From Elusimicrobiota bacterium (GTDB taxonomy: Bacteria > CG03 > SLGR01): a DNA stretch of 9,516 nucleotides. Below are positions 1 to 7,225 of this stretch, in pieces. The stretch is from NCBI GenBank assembly GCA_012511615.1, contig JAAZFS010000022.1:1-9516 (forward strand), given 5' to 3'. Under the pieces are notes generated by a model. It saw only the letters and a program-made list of their open reading frames with translations, was not told where the DNA came from and did not search any database. Numbering within the stretch: position 1 is the first letter of the stretch; the number at the start of each line of letters is the position of its first letter. Both the position numbers and the translations under genes were made by a program.

Positions 1-2
1 CT

Positions 3-1256
3 CGGCCCATTGAAAGAGTCAGGAACTTTTTTGAAGTTGAAATTTGGAAACTTGACCCAGATTCCTATGGCTTTTTTTTGGGGAACGGGCTCAAACTTTT
101 TCGGATTCTATTAATAATAATAAATGATTTTATTCGGGATAAATGTATGGTTCTTGCATCCTCCTTAACCTACTACTCAATTCTTGCGATTGTTCCATTT
201 TTTGCTGTAATATTCGTAGTACTTAAATATATGGGACTTCAGAATACATACGGAGTGGTTTTTCTCAATAACATACTTCTCAATCCTGAAATTTCAAAGG
301 GAGTTGTAGAATATGTAAATAATACGGAGTTAGGTGCTCTTGGTATAATAGGGGCCTTGGCTCTTATTAAGGTTGCATTCCTTCTTCTTATGAAAGTGGA
401 GCATCATTTAAATTATATATGGGGGGCCAGAGAGAATCGGCCATTTTTTAAAAAAATTGCCTACTACTTTATAGCAATAATTCTTTTACCTGTGATTATA
501 ACACTTGGGTTTTCTGTTGCCATTGAGGTAGTAGGAGACTATATATTTCTTACCTTAGGGATGCTCCCCTATCTTTTTACCATCCTCGGATTTACTTTCA
601 TCTATTCAGTCCTTCCCAACGTTCCTGTGAAGCTCTTGCCAGCCTTGGCTGGTGGCACTATCGCTGGCCTTCTATGGCATGCTGCCCAGCAGACACTGGT
701 ATACTGGGCTGCTCGGGCTACTGAATTTAATCTTATTTACGGAAGTTTCTCTCAGTTGGTACTTGTATTTATGTGGGTATATATCAGCTGGACAATCATT
801 CTGATAGGTGCAGAAATCTCATTTGCAGTTCAAAACCATAAGATTTACCGGCAGGCAAAAAAATCTAATGAAGTTAGTTCCTATTTCAGAGATAAGGTTG
901 CTCTTACTGTTGCAGCTTCTGTTTTTAGAAAATTCTCTGCCACCAAGAAGCCTGTTCCCGCCCAAGAAGTTATTGAAAGTGTTGGCGGTTCAGTAAAACT
1001 TGTAAACAATCTTCTTTTTGATCTGACTGCATTCGGGTTTTTGCAGGAGTTAAGATATAAGAAATCACGGTTTTTTATCCCTGCTTCTGGAGCAGAGGAT
1101 GCAACTGTTTATTCCGTAATAAAAGCCTTTAGGGAGAGTGGGGATTCGGATATTAAAATCAATGAATCTGATATAGTAGATAAGGTTAACTCTGCGCTGG
1201 AAAATATAATGGGAGCGGAAGCAGTCTCAGGTGATGTGCGTCTGAGTGAAATATAG
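3..1256 (+). CDS. YihY/BrkB-family inner-membrane protein (UPF0761), 5' end outside the window
   Basis: This is an integral membrane protein of the YihY/BrkB family (once misnamed RNase BN), whose biochemical role is not established. The segment LASSLTYYSILAIVPFFAV is the family's first conserved helix. About five more hydrophobic helices follow, including the signature YGSFSQL...FMWVYISW..ILIGAEISFA near the end of the membrane part. A soluble tail of roughly 130 residues follows and looks like a winged-helix domain (around VPAQEVIESVGGSVKLVNNLLFDLTAFGFLQEL). A TTG at 78 could serve as a start, but it has no Shine-Dalgarno sequence. The same frame stays open to the left edge and encodes residues such as FFEVEIWKLDPDSYGF, which resemble the N-terminus of longer family members. 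I therefore infer that the true start lies outside the window. It ends in TAG, 12 bp before the next gene. Confidence 0.88.
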   Translation, partial: RPIERVRNFFEVEIWKLDPDSYGFFLGNGLKLFRILLIIINDFIRDKCMVLASSLTYYSILAIVPFFAVIFVVLKYMGLQNTYGVVFLNNILLNPEISKGVVEYVNNTELGALGIIGALALIKVAFLLLMKVEHHLNYIWGARENRPFFKKIAYYFIAIILLPVIITLGFSVAIEVVGDYIFLTLGMLPYLFTILGFTFIYSVLPNVPVKLLPALAGGTIAGLLWHAAQQTLVYWAARATEFNLIYGSFSQLVLVFMWVYISWTIILIGAEISFAVQNHKIYRQAKKSNEVSSYFRDKVALTVAASVFRKFSATKKPVPAQEVIESVGGSVKLVNNLLFDLTAFGFLQELRYKKSRFFIPASGAEDATVYSVIKAFRESGDSDIKINESDIVDKVNSALENIMGAEAVSGDVRLSEI

Positions 1257-1268
1257 AGGAGTATATTT

Positions 1269-1934
1269 ATGAGTATTAATGATCTTCTTCTTGATGCAGT
1301 TAATAAAAATAATCCTTCAGGGGTCCGTAGTGCCCTAGAGGATGGGGCTGATGTAAATTACAGGGTGCTTTTTGGTATTTCTATGCTCATGATTGCTGCC
1401 GGAAGGGGCCATACGGATGTTGCCCAGATACTTCTTAGTGAGGGTGCTGACGTAAATAGTGAAGATAATCTTGGATACACCCCTCTCACCGTGGCCCAGC
1501 AGGGTGGCCATCTTGATATGATTAAGCTCTTGAAAGATCATGGCGGATTCTCTCATACTACTAAACTTTCTGAAAGGCTGGTTCAAAGGCAGCTCAATAT
1601 ATCCTTCTCCTGTGGAAAATCAGACGGTAGGGTCAAAGGTTTAACTACTGGGTTGAGTCTAACTGGGCTTGGAGCCCGGATAAGTGGGAGCGGTCTTAGC
1701 TATGATGAGATTAAGAGCATGCAGGGAAAAACTTGTTCAATAAGTTTTGATGAAATAGATTTAGGAATTCTCCCTGTGCCTGGTCGAGTCACCCGCGTAG
1801 AGAAAAGTTATGATTCTGACTACGAAGCTTTTGTTGGCATTGCTTTCAACCCTCACAGCATATTTTTCAGTCCCGATGAAATAGAAATTCTAAAAGAGAA
1901 GATCCGCAAGCAAGTGGAACAGGATTTTACATGA
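1269..1934 (+). CDS. Ankyrin-repeat protein fused to a PilZ-like domain
   Basis: A 221-residue, apparently cytoplasmic protein with no signal peptide or membrane segment. Residues about 3-95 form roughly three ankyrin repeats (ALEDGADVNYRV, MIAAGRGHTDVAQILLSEGADVN, GYTPLTVAQQGGHLDMIKLLKDHG), a protein-binding scaffold. Residues about 100-216 look like a PilZ domain, the c-di-GMP receptor fold. R103-L-V-Q-R107 fits the RxxxR motif, and G128-L-S-L-T-G133 fits (D/N)xSxxG except that Gly replaces Asp/Asn. A beta-rich stretch ending in YEAFVGIAF follows, as in PilZ proteins. Ligand binding is therefore plausible but not assured. The start is supported by AGAGGAG at 1255-1261, 7 bp before the ATG. 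It sits 12 bp after the YihY-family gene and 14 bp before the next, so it is probably co-transcribed. I infer a signalling adaptor; the partner is unknown. Confidence 0.8.
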   Translation: MSINDLLLDAVNKNNPSGVRSALEDGADVNYRVLFGISMLMIAAGRGHTDVAQILLSEGADVNSEDNLGYTPLTVAQQGGHLDMIKLLKDHGGFSHTTKLSERLVQRQLNISFSCGKSDGRVKGLTTGLSLTGLGARISGSGLSYDEIKSMQGKTCSISFDEIDLGILPVPGRVTRVEKSYDSDYEAFVGIAFNPHSIFFSPDEIEILKEKIRKQVEQDFT

Positions 1935-1948
1935 AAGGATTACAATAG

Positions 1949-3103
1949 ATGGCAAAGCTGGTAAGAAAATTTAAAGACGAGTCCTCTTCTGTATATAAAA
2001 TAGTCGAAGATCAAGCTGAAGATATAATTCAGTATATAGTCTCTACCCGTGATACACGCGACCTTATGAATTATCCCGAGATAGTTAGCGTTAGTTTCAG
2101 GGAGAAAATGAGGAATGGGGTAACCGCAGCACTGAAAGGAATCAATCATCTGGAAAAACTGAGCAGCATTGATTCTAAAAGCGTTAATGTTTTCCATATT
2201 TTGCGCGGTGCCTTAAACTTTGAGCTTGTTTCTGCCCTAAACAAGGCCTTTGGCTTTAAATGGCATAGTAGTTCATATATTTCCAGTCAGAGGGTGCTCA
2301 AGGAAGGAAGTTTTGAAATTAGTGAAGATCACTATAGAAAATTTGTCGTTCCGGATAATGCGACGCTCTACTGTTCGGACATAGTGGCTTCTGGGGTATC
2401 TTTTGATAATTCCTTGAAATATCTAGATGCTTACATGGAGTCTAAAAATTACAGTATTAAGAATCTTATCTTTATTACTATTGGTTGTCGTGAAGGTGCC
2501 CGAGTTTTAAGAAAATGGGATAAAATATTCCGTGAGAAGTATCCTGGATACGAGAAAACAATTATCTGCTATCTAGAAGGTTGTTTTGCCCTTGCCTCTC
2601 CAGATACCCCGATAAAAAACACCATGGCTGACACAGATCTTTTGAGGAGCCGTGATTTCGGAGCCCTGATTGCTCCAGAATTTGAGTACTCACAGTTTGA
2701 GAAAATCAATATTGCTCTTGAGGCCTGTGCAATATATGACGGAGGCAAGAAGGGCTTTGAGCCCCTCAATCATATAAGGGATATTCTCCTGTTTTGGGAG
2801 AAACAAAGGGATACTTCCTTGGATGATAAGCAGACGCTCTGGGATGAATATAACATGCGGCTTCCTCTGAGAGATTATTTTTCTGATTTCAAATCTCTCC
2901 AATTGGGAGATGCCCGTAGTCTGGAGGAAAAGCGCTCAGAAGTTTGGGAAGGAGTTACTTCCAAAGAGTATGATAAGATTTATGCAGGATTCGACTGGCT
3001 ATGGAATGAGGCCAGAATAGCCCGGGCTCAGGAAGAGGATAGCCTGACCCGTGTCTGTAATGAGAAAATTAAATACCTCCGGACCCTGCTCGGGAATTTC
3101 TGA
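1949..3103 (+). CDS. Phosphoribosyltransferase-like protein of unknown function
   Basis: A 384-residue soluble protein that I cannot assign to a named family. The central part looks like a type I phosphoribosyltransferase fold. VFHILRGALNFELV (81-94) resembles the early strand-loop of uracil-type PRTases. LYCSDIVASGVSF (140-152) resembles the PRPP-binding loop, normally hydrophobics-(D/E)(D/E)-x-x-(A/S/T)-(S/T)-G-x-(S/T). Here the first acidic position is Ser143, while Asp144 and the ASGVS loop are kept. A further hydrophobic strand, KNLIFITIGCREGARVL, follows. Residues about 200-384 match no domain I know and contain GCFALASPDTPIKNTMADTDLL and a charged, helical C-terminus rich in Trp. The start is supported by AAAGGA at 1935-1940, 8 bp before the ATG. 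The next gene begins only 6 bp past its TGA, in the same frame. Whether it is an enzyme, a regulator of the PyrR type or a binding protein cannot be read from sequence. Confidence 0.7.
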   Translation: MAKLVRKFKDESSSVYKIVEDQAEDIIQYIVSTRDTRDLMNYPEIVSVSFREKMRNGVTAALKGINHLEKLSSIDSKSVNVFHILRGALNFELVSALNKAFGFKWHSSSYISSQRVLKEGSFEISEDHYRKFVVPDNATLYCSDIVASGVSFDNSLKYLDAYMESKNYSIKNLIFITIGCREGARVLRKWDKIFREKYPGYEKTIICYLEGCFALASPDTPIKNTMADTDLLRSRDFGALIAPEFEYSQFEKINIALEACAIYDGGKKGFEPLNHIRDILLFWEKQRDTSLDDKQTLWDEYNMRLPLRDYFSDFKSLQLGDARSLEEKRSEVWEGVTSKEYDKIYAGFDWLWNEARIARAQEEDSLTRVCNEKIKYLRTLLGNF

Positions 3104-3109
3104 TATCAG

Positions 3110-3790
3110 TTGAGAAACATTCCTCCCATAGATAGCAGTTATATTGGGGACGCGGAAACCTTGATTTTTTCTTCTGGTCCTTTCTGGGATTTGGAGGCAG
3201 TTTTCGGAGTGCTCAAGGGTGTGGTGAGTACGCACGCCCTATATATCGGCGGTATGGCGGAAGATCCAACATTTGAAAGAATCGGCGATCATAGCGAGGC
3301 TGTTAGGGTAGATTTTTTTTCTAGCCTCATAGATTTTTCTTCGTTGTTAGATGTATTTTTCGCTAGTCATGACCCTTATTCACTTACCTTGGACCGTAGG
3401 TATGCCTCCACAATTTTTTACTTTATGCCACATCATCTAGCTCAGGCTTCGGAAAGAATTGAAAGGATGAATAAAGACCATCCTGGGGTTCAAACTTCAA
3501 TATATCCAGTGACTGCTTCATATTCTGCAGAAACTCATAATCAGAAGCATTACCTTTTTCAGAGCCGTCTCTTATCTGCTGAATTCCATGAAATTTATAA
3601 AACCAGAGAAAATATAATTAATTCTACGGCTGCCGCTCGGGTGAACGGGATTTTAGGCGGAGCTTGGAGCGAAAGCTTGTATGATGAAATATCCCTCTGT
3701 GGTTTATCGCCCGAATCGGAAAAATATTTGAAAGAGAGACTTTCCGATAATATGAATAAGGAAAAAGCACAAAACCATGAAATATACTGA
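3110..3790 (+). CDS. MsrA-fold protein lacking the catalytic cysteine
   Basis: A 226-residue relative of peptide methionine sulfoxide reductase A, an enzyme that repairs oxidised methionine. Family landmarks appear in order: FSSGPFWDLE (20-29, normally GGCFW..E), GVVST..LYIGG (37-48), DHSEAVRV (60-67, normally GHAEVV), LLDVFFASHDP (79-89), RRYASTIFYF (96-105, normally YRS.IFY) and AETHNQKHYL (140-149, normally AE.YHQ.YL). The nucleophilic cysteine of GCFW is Pro24 (codon CCT), and the only cysteine is Cys197 near the C-terminus. Normal MsrA chemistry therefore looks impossible. The otherwise intact core and open frame argue against simple decay. TTG at 3110 is the most upstream usable start after the in-frame TGA at 3101-3103. 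A TTG at 3161, preceded by GGGGA, would also keep the whole domain. The C-terminus overlaps the next gene by 14 bp. Fold confidence is high; function is unknown. Confidence 0.75.
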   Translation: MRNIPPIDSSYIGDAETLIFSSGPFWDLEAVFGVLKGVVSTHALYIGGMAEDPTFERIGDHSEAVRVDFFSSLIDFSSLLDVFFASHDPYSLTLDRRYASTIFYFMPHHLAQASERIERMNKDHPGVQTSIYPVTASYSAETHNQKHYLFQSRLLSAEFHEIYKTRENIINSTAAARVNGILGGAWSESLYDEISLCGLSPESEKYLKERLSDNMNKEKAQNHEIY

Positions 3791-4220
3791 AGGTAGGCCT
3801 GGAAGAGTTTTTGTCGTTCGCCTGGAGGACGGAGAAATAGTTCACGAAGAGATAGAGGCTCTTGCCCTAAAGGAAAACATAAGGTCAGCTGGTGTAATTA
3901 TTCTGGGAGGTGCCGACAAGGATTCAAAACTGGTTTGCGGACCAGAGGATGGGCGTGCGAAAAAAATTGAGACCATCCATACAGTTCTTGATAATGTCCA
4001 CGAGGTGATGGGGACGGGATCTATTTTCCCTGGTCCGGACGGATCCCCAATCCTCCATATGCACATCACTGCTGGAAGAAGAGAAAATGCTGTGACTGGT
4101 TGCATACGAAGTGGAGTAAGGGTCTGGCAGGTAATGGAAGTTTTGATTATGGAAATTACAGGTGTCGCTTCCTCGCGACAAAGAGATAAGGAGACAGGTT
4201 TTGACCTCCTTGAACCCTGA
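3777..4220 (+). CDS. PPC/DUF296 domain protein
   Basis: A 147-residue protein that is almost entirely one PPC domain (plants and prokaryotes conserved domain, DUF296). In plants this domain follows AT-hooks; in bacteria it usually stands alone as a trimer with a bound metal. Visible signatures are RVFVVRLEDGEIVHEEIEALA at the N-terminus, AGVIILGG (38-45), and HEVMGTGSIFPGPDGSPILHMHI, whose H94-x-H96 and nearby H75 are the likely metal ligands. GCIRSGVRVWQVMEVLIMEI follows, as in the family. No AT-hook or other DNA-binding element is present, and the bacterial function is not established. The ATG overlaps the end of the MsrA-like gene by 14 bp. The nearest Shine-Dalgarno match, AAGGA at 3758-3762, is 14 bp away, so translational coupling is likely. 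The 3' end overlaps the RNase H gene. Confidence 0.85.
   Translation: MKYTEGRPGRVFVVRLEDGEIVHEEIEALALKENIRSAGVIILGGADKDSKLVCGPEDGRAKKIETIHTVLDNVHEVMGTGSIFPGPDGSPILHMHITAGRRENAVTGCIRSGVRVWQVMEVLIMEITGVASSRQRDKETGFDLLEP
4188..4193 (+). promoter_or_regulatory. Ribosome binding site that decides the RNase H start
   Basis: AAGGAG lies 7 bp upstream of a TTG at 4201. The alternative GTG at 4162 has no comparable site and would enlarge the overlap with the PPC gene from 20 to 59 bp. I therefore prefer TTG 4201. Confidence 0.6.
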
Positions 4221-4917
4221 ATTTAAAAATTCCTGGCATAGGTCCAAAAGAATCAAAGAATTTTTAAAGGACCTAAAGGAAGCTGGTGTTGAAGCATCTC
4301 TAAAGGAAGATTCTTTTCGGGACTATAGTTTAAAAATAAAGCTTTCAACTGGTGAAGAGCTGACTGTCTACCATAGTCCGAAAAAAAATACCTATAAAAT
4401 AGATTTAAGGCAGGTAAAGCACTCCTTTCTTTTGGAAAGGTTGAAAGAAATTTGGCATGGGGAATCTGCCCGTCCAGGGAAAGGCTATCATATCTACGTG
4501 GACGGCTCTTGTCTTGCGGACAAGATTGGTTATGGAGCGGTTGTTTTAAAGGATAATTCTCCTGTGGCTCATCTTAGTGGTCCTGTGGATGCTAAAACTG
4601 CTGGCAATACTCGCCAGGTTGCCGGTGAGATTGAAGCGGTCATAAAAGCACTTGAGTGGGCTAGGGATAAAAAAATAAGCAAGGTTAGCATCTACTACGA
4701 CTATGAAGGCTTGAGGAGCTGGGCCCTGGGGCTTTGGAAGGCCAAGCTTCCACTTACCTCTTCATATAGAGACAAGGTTGCCTCAAGCGGGATTGATATC
4801 AAATGGGTAAAGGTGGATGCCCACACGGGAAATCGCTGGAATGAAGAGGCAGATCGGCTGGCTAAAAAGGGTGCTTCTAAAGCCAATGAGTTTTCTGGTC
4901 AAGGAGAGCTTTTTTAG
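4201..4917 (+). CDS. Ribonuclease HI with an extra N-terminal domain
   Basis: It hydrolyses the RNA strand of RNA-DNA hybrids in the cytoplasm, acting on R-loops and replication primers. Numbered from TTG 4201 (238 residues), the RNase H fold spans about 95-226. The catalytic carboxylates are D101 (YVDGS), E143 (AGEIEA), D167 (YYDYEG) and D218 (NEEADRLAKKGA), with H208 (VDAHTG) as the flexible-loop histidine, so activity is expected. The YYDYEGL..WALGLWKA stretch is typical of the RNase H type found in many clostridia. The first ~90 residues are not the usual hybrid-binding/viroplasmin-like domain. They begin with a charged helix (RSKRIKEFLKDLKEAGV), followed by strands around YSLKIKLSTGEELTVYHSP, vaguely like the TBP-like N-domain of RNase HIII. 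A start at GTG 4162 would add 13 residues. It is the last gene of the left block. Confidence 0.88.
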   Translation: MTSLNPEFKNSWHRSKRIKEFLKDLKEAGVEASLKEDSFRDYSLKIKLSTGEELTVYHSPKKNTYKIDLRQVKHSFLLERLKEIWHGESARPGKGYHIYVDGSCLADKIGYGAVVLKDNSPVAHLSGPVDAKTAGNTRQVAGEIEAVIKALEWARDKKISKVSIYYDYEGLRSWALGLWKAKLPLTSSYRDKVASSGIDIKWVKVDAHTGNRWNEEADRLAKKGASKANEFSGQGELF

Positions 4918-4934
4918 GAGTACCGCACTCTTTT
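4916..4934 (+). terminator. Weak hairpin with T-run after the RNase H gene
   Basis: AGGAGT (4916-4921) can pair with ACTCTT (4927-4932), one pair being a G-U wobble, around a 5-base loop. The 3' arm runs into four Ts (4931-4934). The stem is short and overlaps the stop codon, so it is at best a poor intrinsic terminator. Its place at the end of a gene block and before a new promoter is the main reason to list it. Confidence 0.25.
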
Positions 4935-5010
4935 CTGACGGAGCTTACCCCCCCTGTTTTTCCTGAAAAAAGATTGAATTCTCTTTGCTCGAATATAGAA
5001 AATTTTCAAT

Positions 5011-5039
5011 TTGACAAATTTGCTGGGGGCCTTTAAAGT
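5011..5039 (+). promoter_or_regulatory. Sigma-70-type promoter for the nrdD operon
   Basis: A perfect -35 hexamer TTGACA (5011-5016) is separated by 17 bp from TAAAGT (5034-5039), which matches four of six -10 positions. AT-rich sequence upstream (about 4990-5010) could act as an UP element. Transcription would start near 5046 and leave a leader of about 36 nt before the nrdD ATG. It lies in the only sizeable intergenic gap of the window (4918-5081). No convincing pair of NrdR boxes was found there; TATAGT at 5045-5050 resembles only a half-site. Confidence 0.6.
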
Positions 5040-5081
5040 TGGGGTATAGTCGCAGTTTACATACAAACCTTTTTATACTAA

Positions 5082-7220
5082 ATGTCAAAAAGATTCCTTC
5101 AATCAGTTAAAAAAAGAAATGGTGAAACAGTTGATTTCAAACCTTCAAAAATCACCCGGTCGGTACTTGCCGCCCTAGGCAATGGTCATGATGAAAAGTC
5201 CGCTTCGAAAGTAACCTCTGAAGTCGAACATAAACTTAAGAAAAAATTTGGTTACACCTCTCCTTCTGTTGAAGATGTTCAGGATGCAGTAGAAGCTTCC
5301 TTGATTGATTACGGTTATACCGATGCCGCAAAAAGTTATATTCTACGTCGTCACCAGCGTGATGAAAAGAGAGAAAAACATGCCTTTTCAAATAAAATCC
5401 GTGACTTAGTTGAGTCTTACGTTGGTCGGCAGGACTGGAGGGTTCAGGAAAACTCTAATGTTTCCTATTCTCTTTCGGCCATGCAGGAGTATATTTCTGG
5501 GGCAGTTCTGGCAGAATATACATTAAAATATAATTACCCCAAGGAAATATCTCAGGCTCACAGAAGTGGAGATATTCATATCCATGATCTCTCTGTTGGA
5601 TCTTTCGGAGGCTACTGTGCTGGTTGGTCGTTGGGACAGCTTCTTTTAGAGGGCTTCAATGGTGTGAAAGGTCGGATATCTGCTAAGCCCGCAAAACATT
5701 TTAACGCCGCCTTGGGGCAAATAGTAAATTTTTTAGGGACCCTTCAAAACGAATGGGCTGGAGCCCAGGCCTTTTCCTCATTTGATACCTATCTAGCTCC
5801 ACTTGTTGCCTATGACGGCCTCTCCTATAAAAAGGTAAAGCAAAGTATGCAGGAGTTTATTTTCGCCATTAATGCAACAAGCCGGTGGGGCAATCAGGTT
5901 CCATTTACAAATATAACATTTGATTTTGTCCCGCCAGAGGATATGAAGGATAAACCAGTTATTGTCGGTGGTAAATTCAGCCAAGATAAAACCTATTCTG
6001 ATTTTCAGGATGAGATGGATATGATAAACAAGGCCTTCCTGGAGGTTATGCTAGAGGGGGATATGGATGGCCGAGTATTTACTTTTCCGATTCCGACCTA
6101 TAATATCACAAAAGATTTTAAGTGGGATAGTGAAATCTCCGACCTTTTATTTGAAATGACAGGCAAGTATGGGATACCCTACTTTCAGAATTTTGTTAAC
6201 AGCAGCCTCAATCCAGGGGATGTCAGGAGTATGTGTTGCCGGCTTCAGCTAGATATTCGGGAACTAAAGAAAAAGACCGGCGCTCTTTTTGGTTCTGGAG
6301 AAAAAACGGGGAGTCTGGGGGTTGTAACTATCAATCTTCCCAGACTAGGCTATCTATCCAAAAACCGTAAAGACTATTTTGAGAGACTTGATGAACTCCT
6401 CTACCTTTCAAAGGAATCTTTGGAGATAAAAAGAAGAGAAGTAGATAGAAATATGGAGTCTGGCCTTCTTCCTTGGTCAAAGAGATACTTAGGCACGCTG
6501 GATAATCATTTTTCCACCATAGGCATAGTTGGGATGAACGAGAGTTGCCTTAATTTCTTTGGAAAAGATATTGCCACGCCCGAGGGAAAAGAATTTGCGA
6601 CTGAAGTCCTAGAGCATATCCGTAAAGCTCTTTTGGACTACCAAGAAATGACTGGGCATATTTATAATCTGGAGGCCACCCCCGCTGAAGGAGCTTCCTA
6701 TCGTCTTGCCCGATTGGATAAAAAGGCTTACCCTGATATTATCACAGCCGGAGAGGATGACACCCCTTATTACACAAACTCTACTCAGTTACCGGTATCT
6801 TTCACCTCCGATATATTTGAGGCGGTTGAACATCAGGAGGAGCTCCAGGTTCTTTATAGCGGTGGAACAGTTTTTCATGGATTTCTTGGTGAAAAGAATA
6901 TTTCTGCGACTTCTTGTAAGAACTTGGTAAAGAAATTGGCGGAACTATCCTCTATGCCTTACTTTACCATCACTCCCACCTACAGTATTTGTCCCAAGGA
7001 CGGCTATATCTCAGGAGAGCACTGGAATTGTCCAGACTGTGATAGTGAATGCGAGGTTTACAGCCGTGTTGTGGGTTACTACAGGCCCGTATCCAGCTGG
7101 AATAAGGGTAAGCAGAAAGAGTTTTCCGAGAGGAAGATCTACCGCCTGCCGAAAAAAGATTCGATAGTAGAGTCTCCGGCAAGTCAAGAAGGTCGAGCCT
7201 CTCAGTTGGCTCTCTTCTGA
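5082..7220 (+). CDS. nrdD: Anaerobic (class III) ribonucleoside-triphosphate reductase
   Basis: It reduces NTPs to dNTPs by glycyl-radical chemistry in the cytoplasm and is inactivated by oxygen. The protein has 712 residues, normal for the family. Residues 1-95 form an ATP-cone, the allosteric site sensing ATP/dATP (VKKRNGETVDFKPSKITRSV). The ten-stranded barrel follows. GGYCAGWSL contains Cys179 and SMCCRLQLDIREL contains Cys385/Cys386, the region expected to carry the thiyl-radical cysteine. At the C-terminus a metal-site region, C637-P-K-D..C650-P-D-C653, precedes the glycyl-radical loop SRVVGYYRPV with Gly665. The second position of the first pair, often Cys or His, is Asp640. The start is fixed: an in-frame TAA lies directly before the ATG. 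There is no Shine-Dalgarno sequence upstream, which is odd for so important a gene. Its activase nrdG follows 30 bp downstream. Confidence 0.97.
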   Translation: MSKRFLQSVKKRNGETVDFKPSKITRSVLAALGNGHDEKSASKVTSEVEHKLKKKFGYTSPSVEDVQDAVEASLIDYGYTDAAKSYILRRHQRDEKREKHAFSNKIRDLVESYVGRQDWRVQENSNVSYSLSAMQEYISGAVLAEYTLKYNYPKEISQAHRSGDIHIHDLSVGSFGGYCAGWSLGQLLLEGFNGVKGRISAKPAKHFNAALGQIVNFLGTLQNEWAGAQAFSSFDTYLAPLVAYDGLSYKKVKQSMQEFIFAINATSRWGNQVPFTNITFDFVPPEDMKDKPVIVGGKFSQDKTYSDFQDEMDMINKAFLEVMLEGDMDGRVFTFPIPTYNITKDFKWDSEISDLLFEMTGKYGIPYFQNFVNSSLNPGDVRSMCCRLQLDIRELKKKTGALFGSGEKTGSLGVVTINLPRLGYLSKNRKDYFERLDELLYLSKESLEIKRREVDRNMESGLLPWSKRYLGTLDNHFSTIGIVGMNESCLNFFGKDIATPEGKEFATEVLEHIRKALLDYQEMTGHIYNLEATPAEGASYRLARLDKKAYPDIITAGEDDTPYYTNSTQLPVSFTSDIFEAVEHQEELQVLYSGGTVFHGFLGEKNISATSCKNLVKKLAELSSMPYFTITPTYSICPKDGYISGEHWNCPDCDSECEVYSRVVGYYRPVSSWNKGKQKEFSERKIYRLPKKDSIVESPASQEGRASQLALF

Positions 7221-7225
7221 TCTGG

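Noticed and set aside
78..80. TTG at 78 as the start of the YihY-family gene
   Set aside because: It has no Shine-Dalgarno sequence, and the frame is open to the left edge with family-like residues, so the gene more likely begins outside the window.
3101..3103. TGA as a selenocysteine codon in an MsrA-like selenoprotein
   Set aside because: The TGA lies well before the MsrA active-site position, which is a proline codon, and no SECIS-like hairpin is evident after the TGA.
4162..4164. GTG at 4162 as the RNase H start
   Set aside because: It lacks a good ribosome site and enlarges the overlap with the PPC gene. TTG 4201 has AAGGAG at 7 bp spacing.
3842..4256. Minus-strand ORFs opposite the PPC and RNase H genes
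   Set aside because: Their translations show no domain features and mirror strong plus-strand genes; they are shadows.
4940..4980. Intrinsic terminator around TTTTTCCTGAAAAA
   Set aside because: Only a short A-T stem with a 4-base loop and no following T-run; too weak to call.
5037..5081. NrdR-box pair upstream of nrdD
   Set aside because: TATAGT (5045-5050) fits half a box, but the rest of the 16-bp consensus and a second box at the usual ~31-bp spacing are missing.
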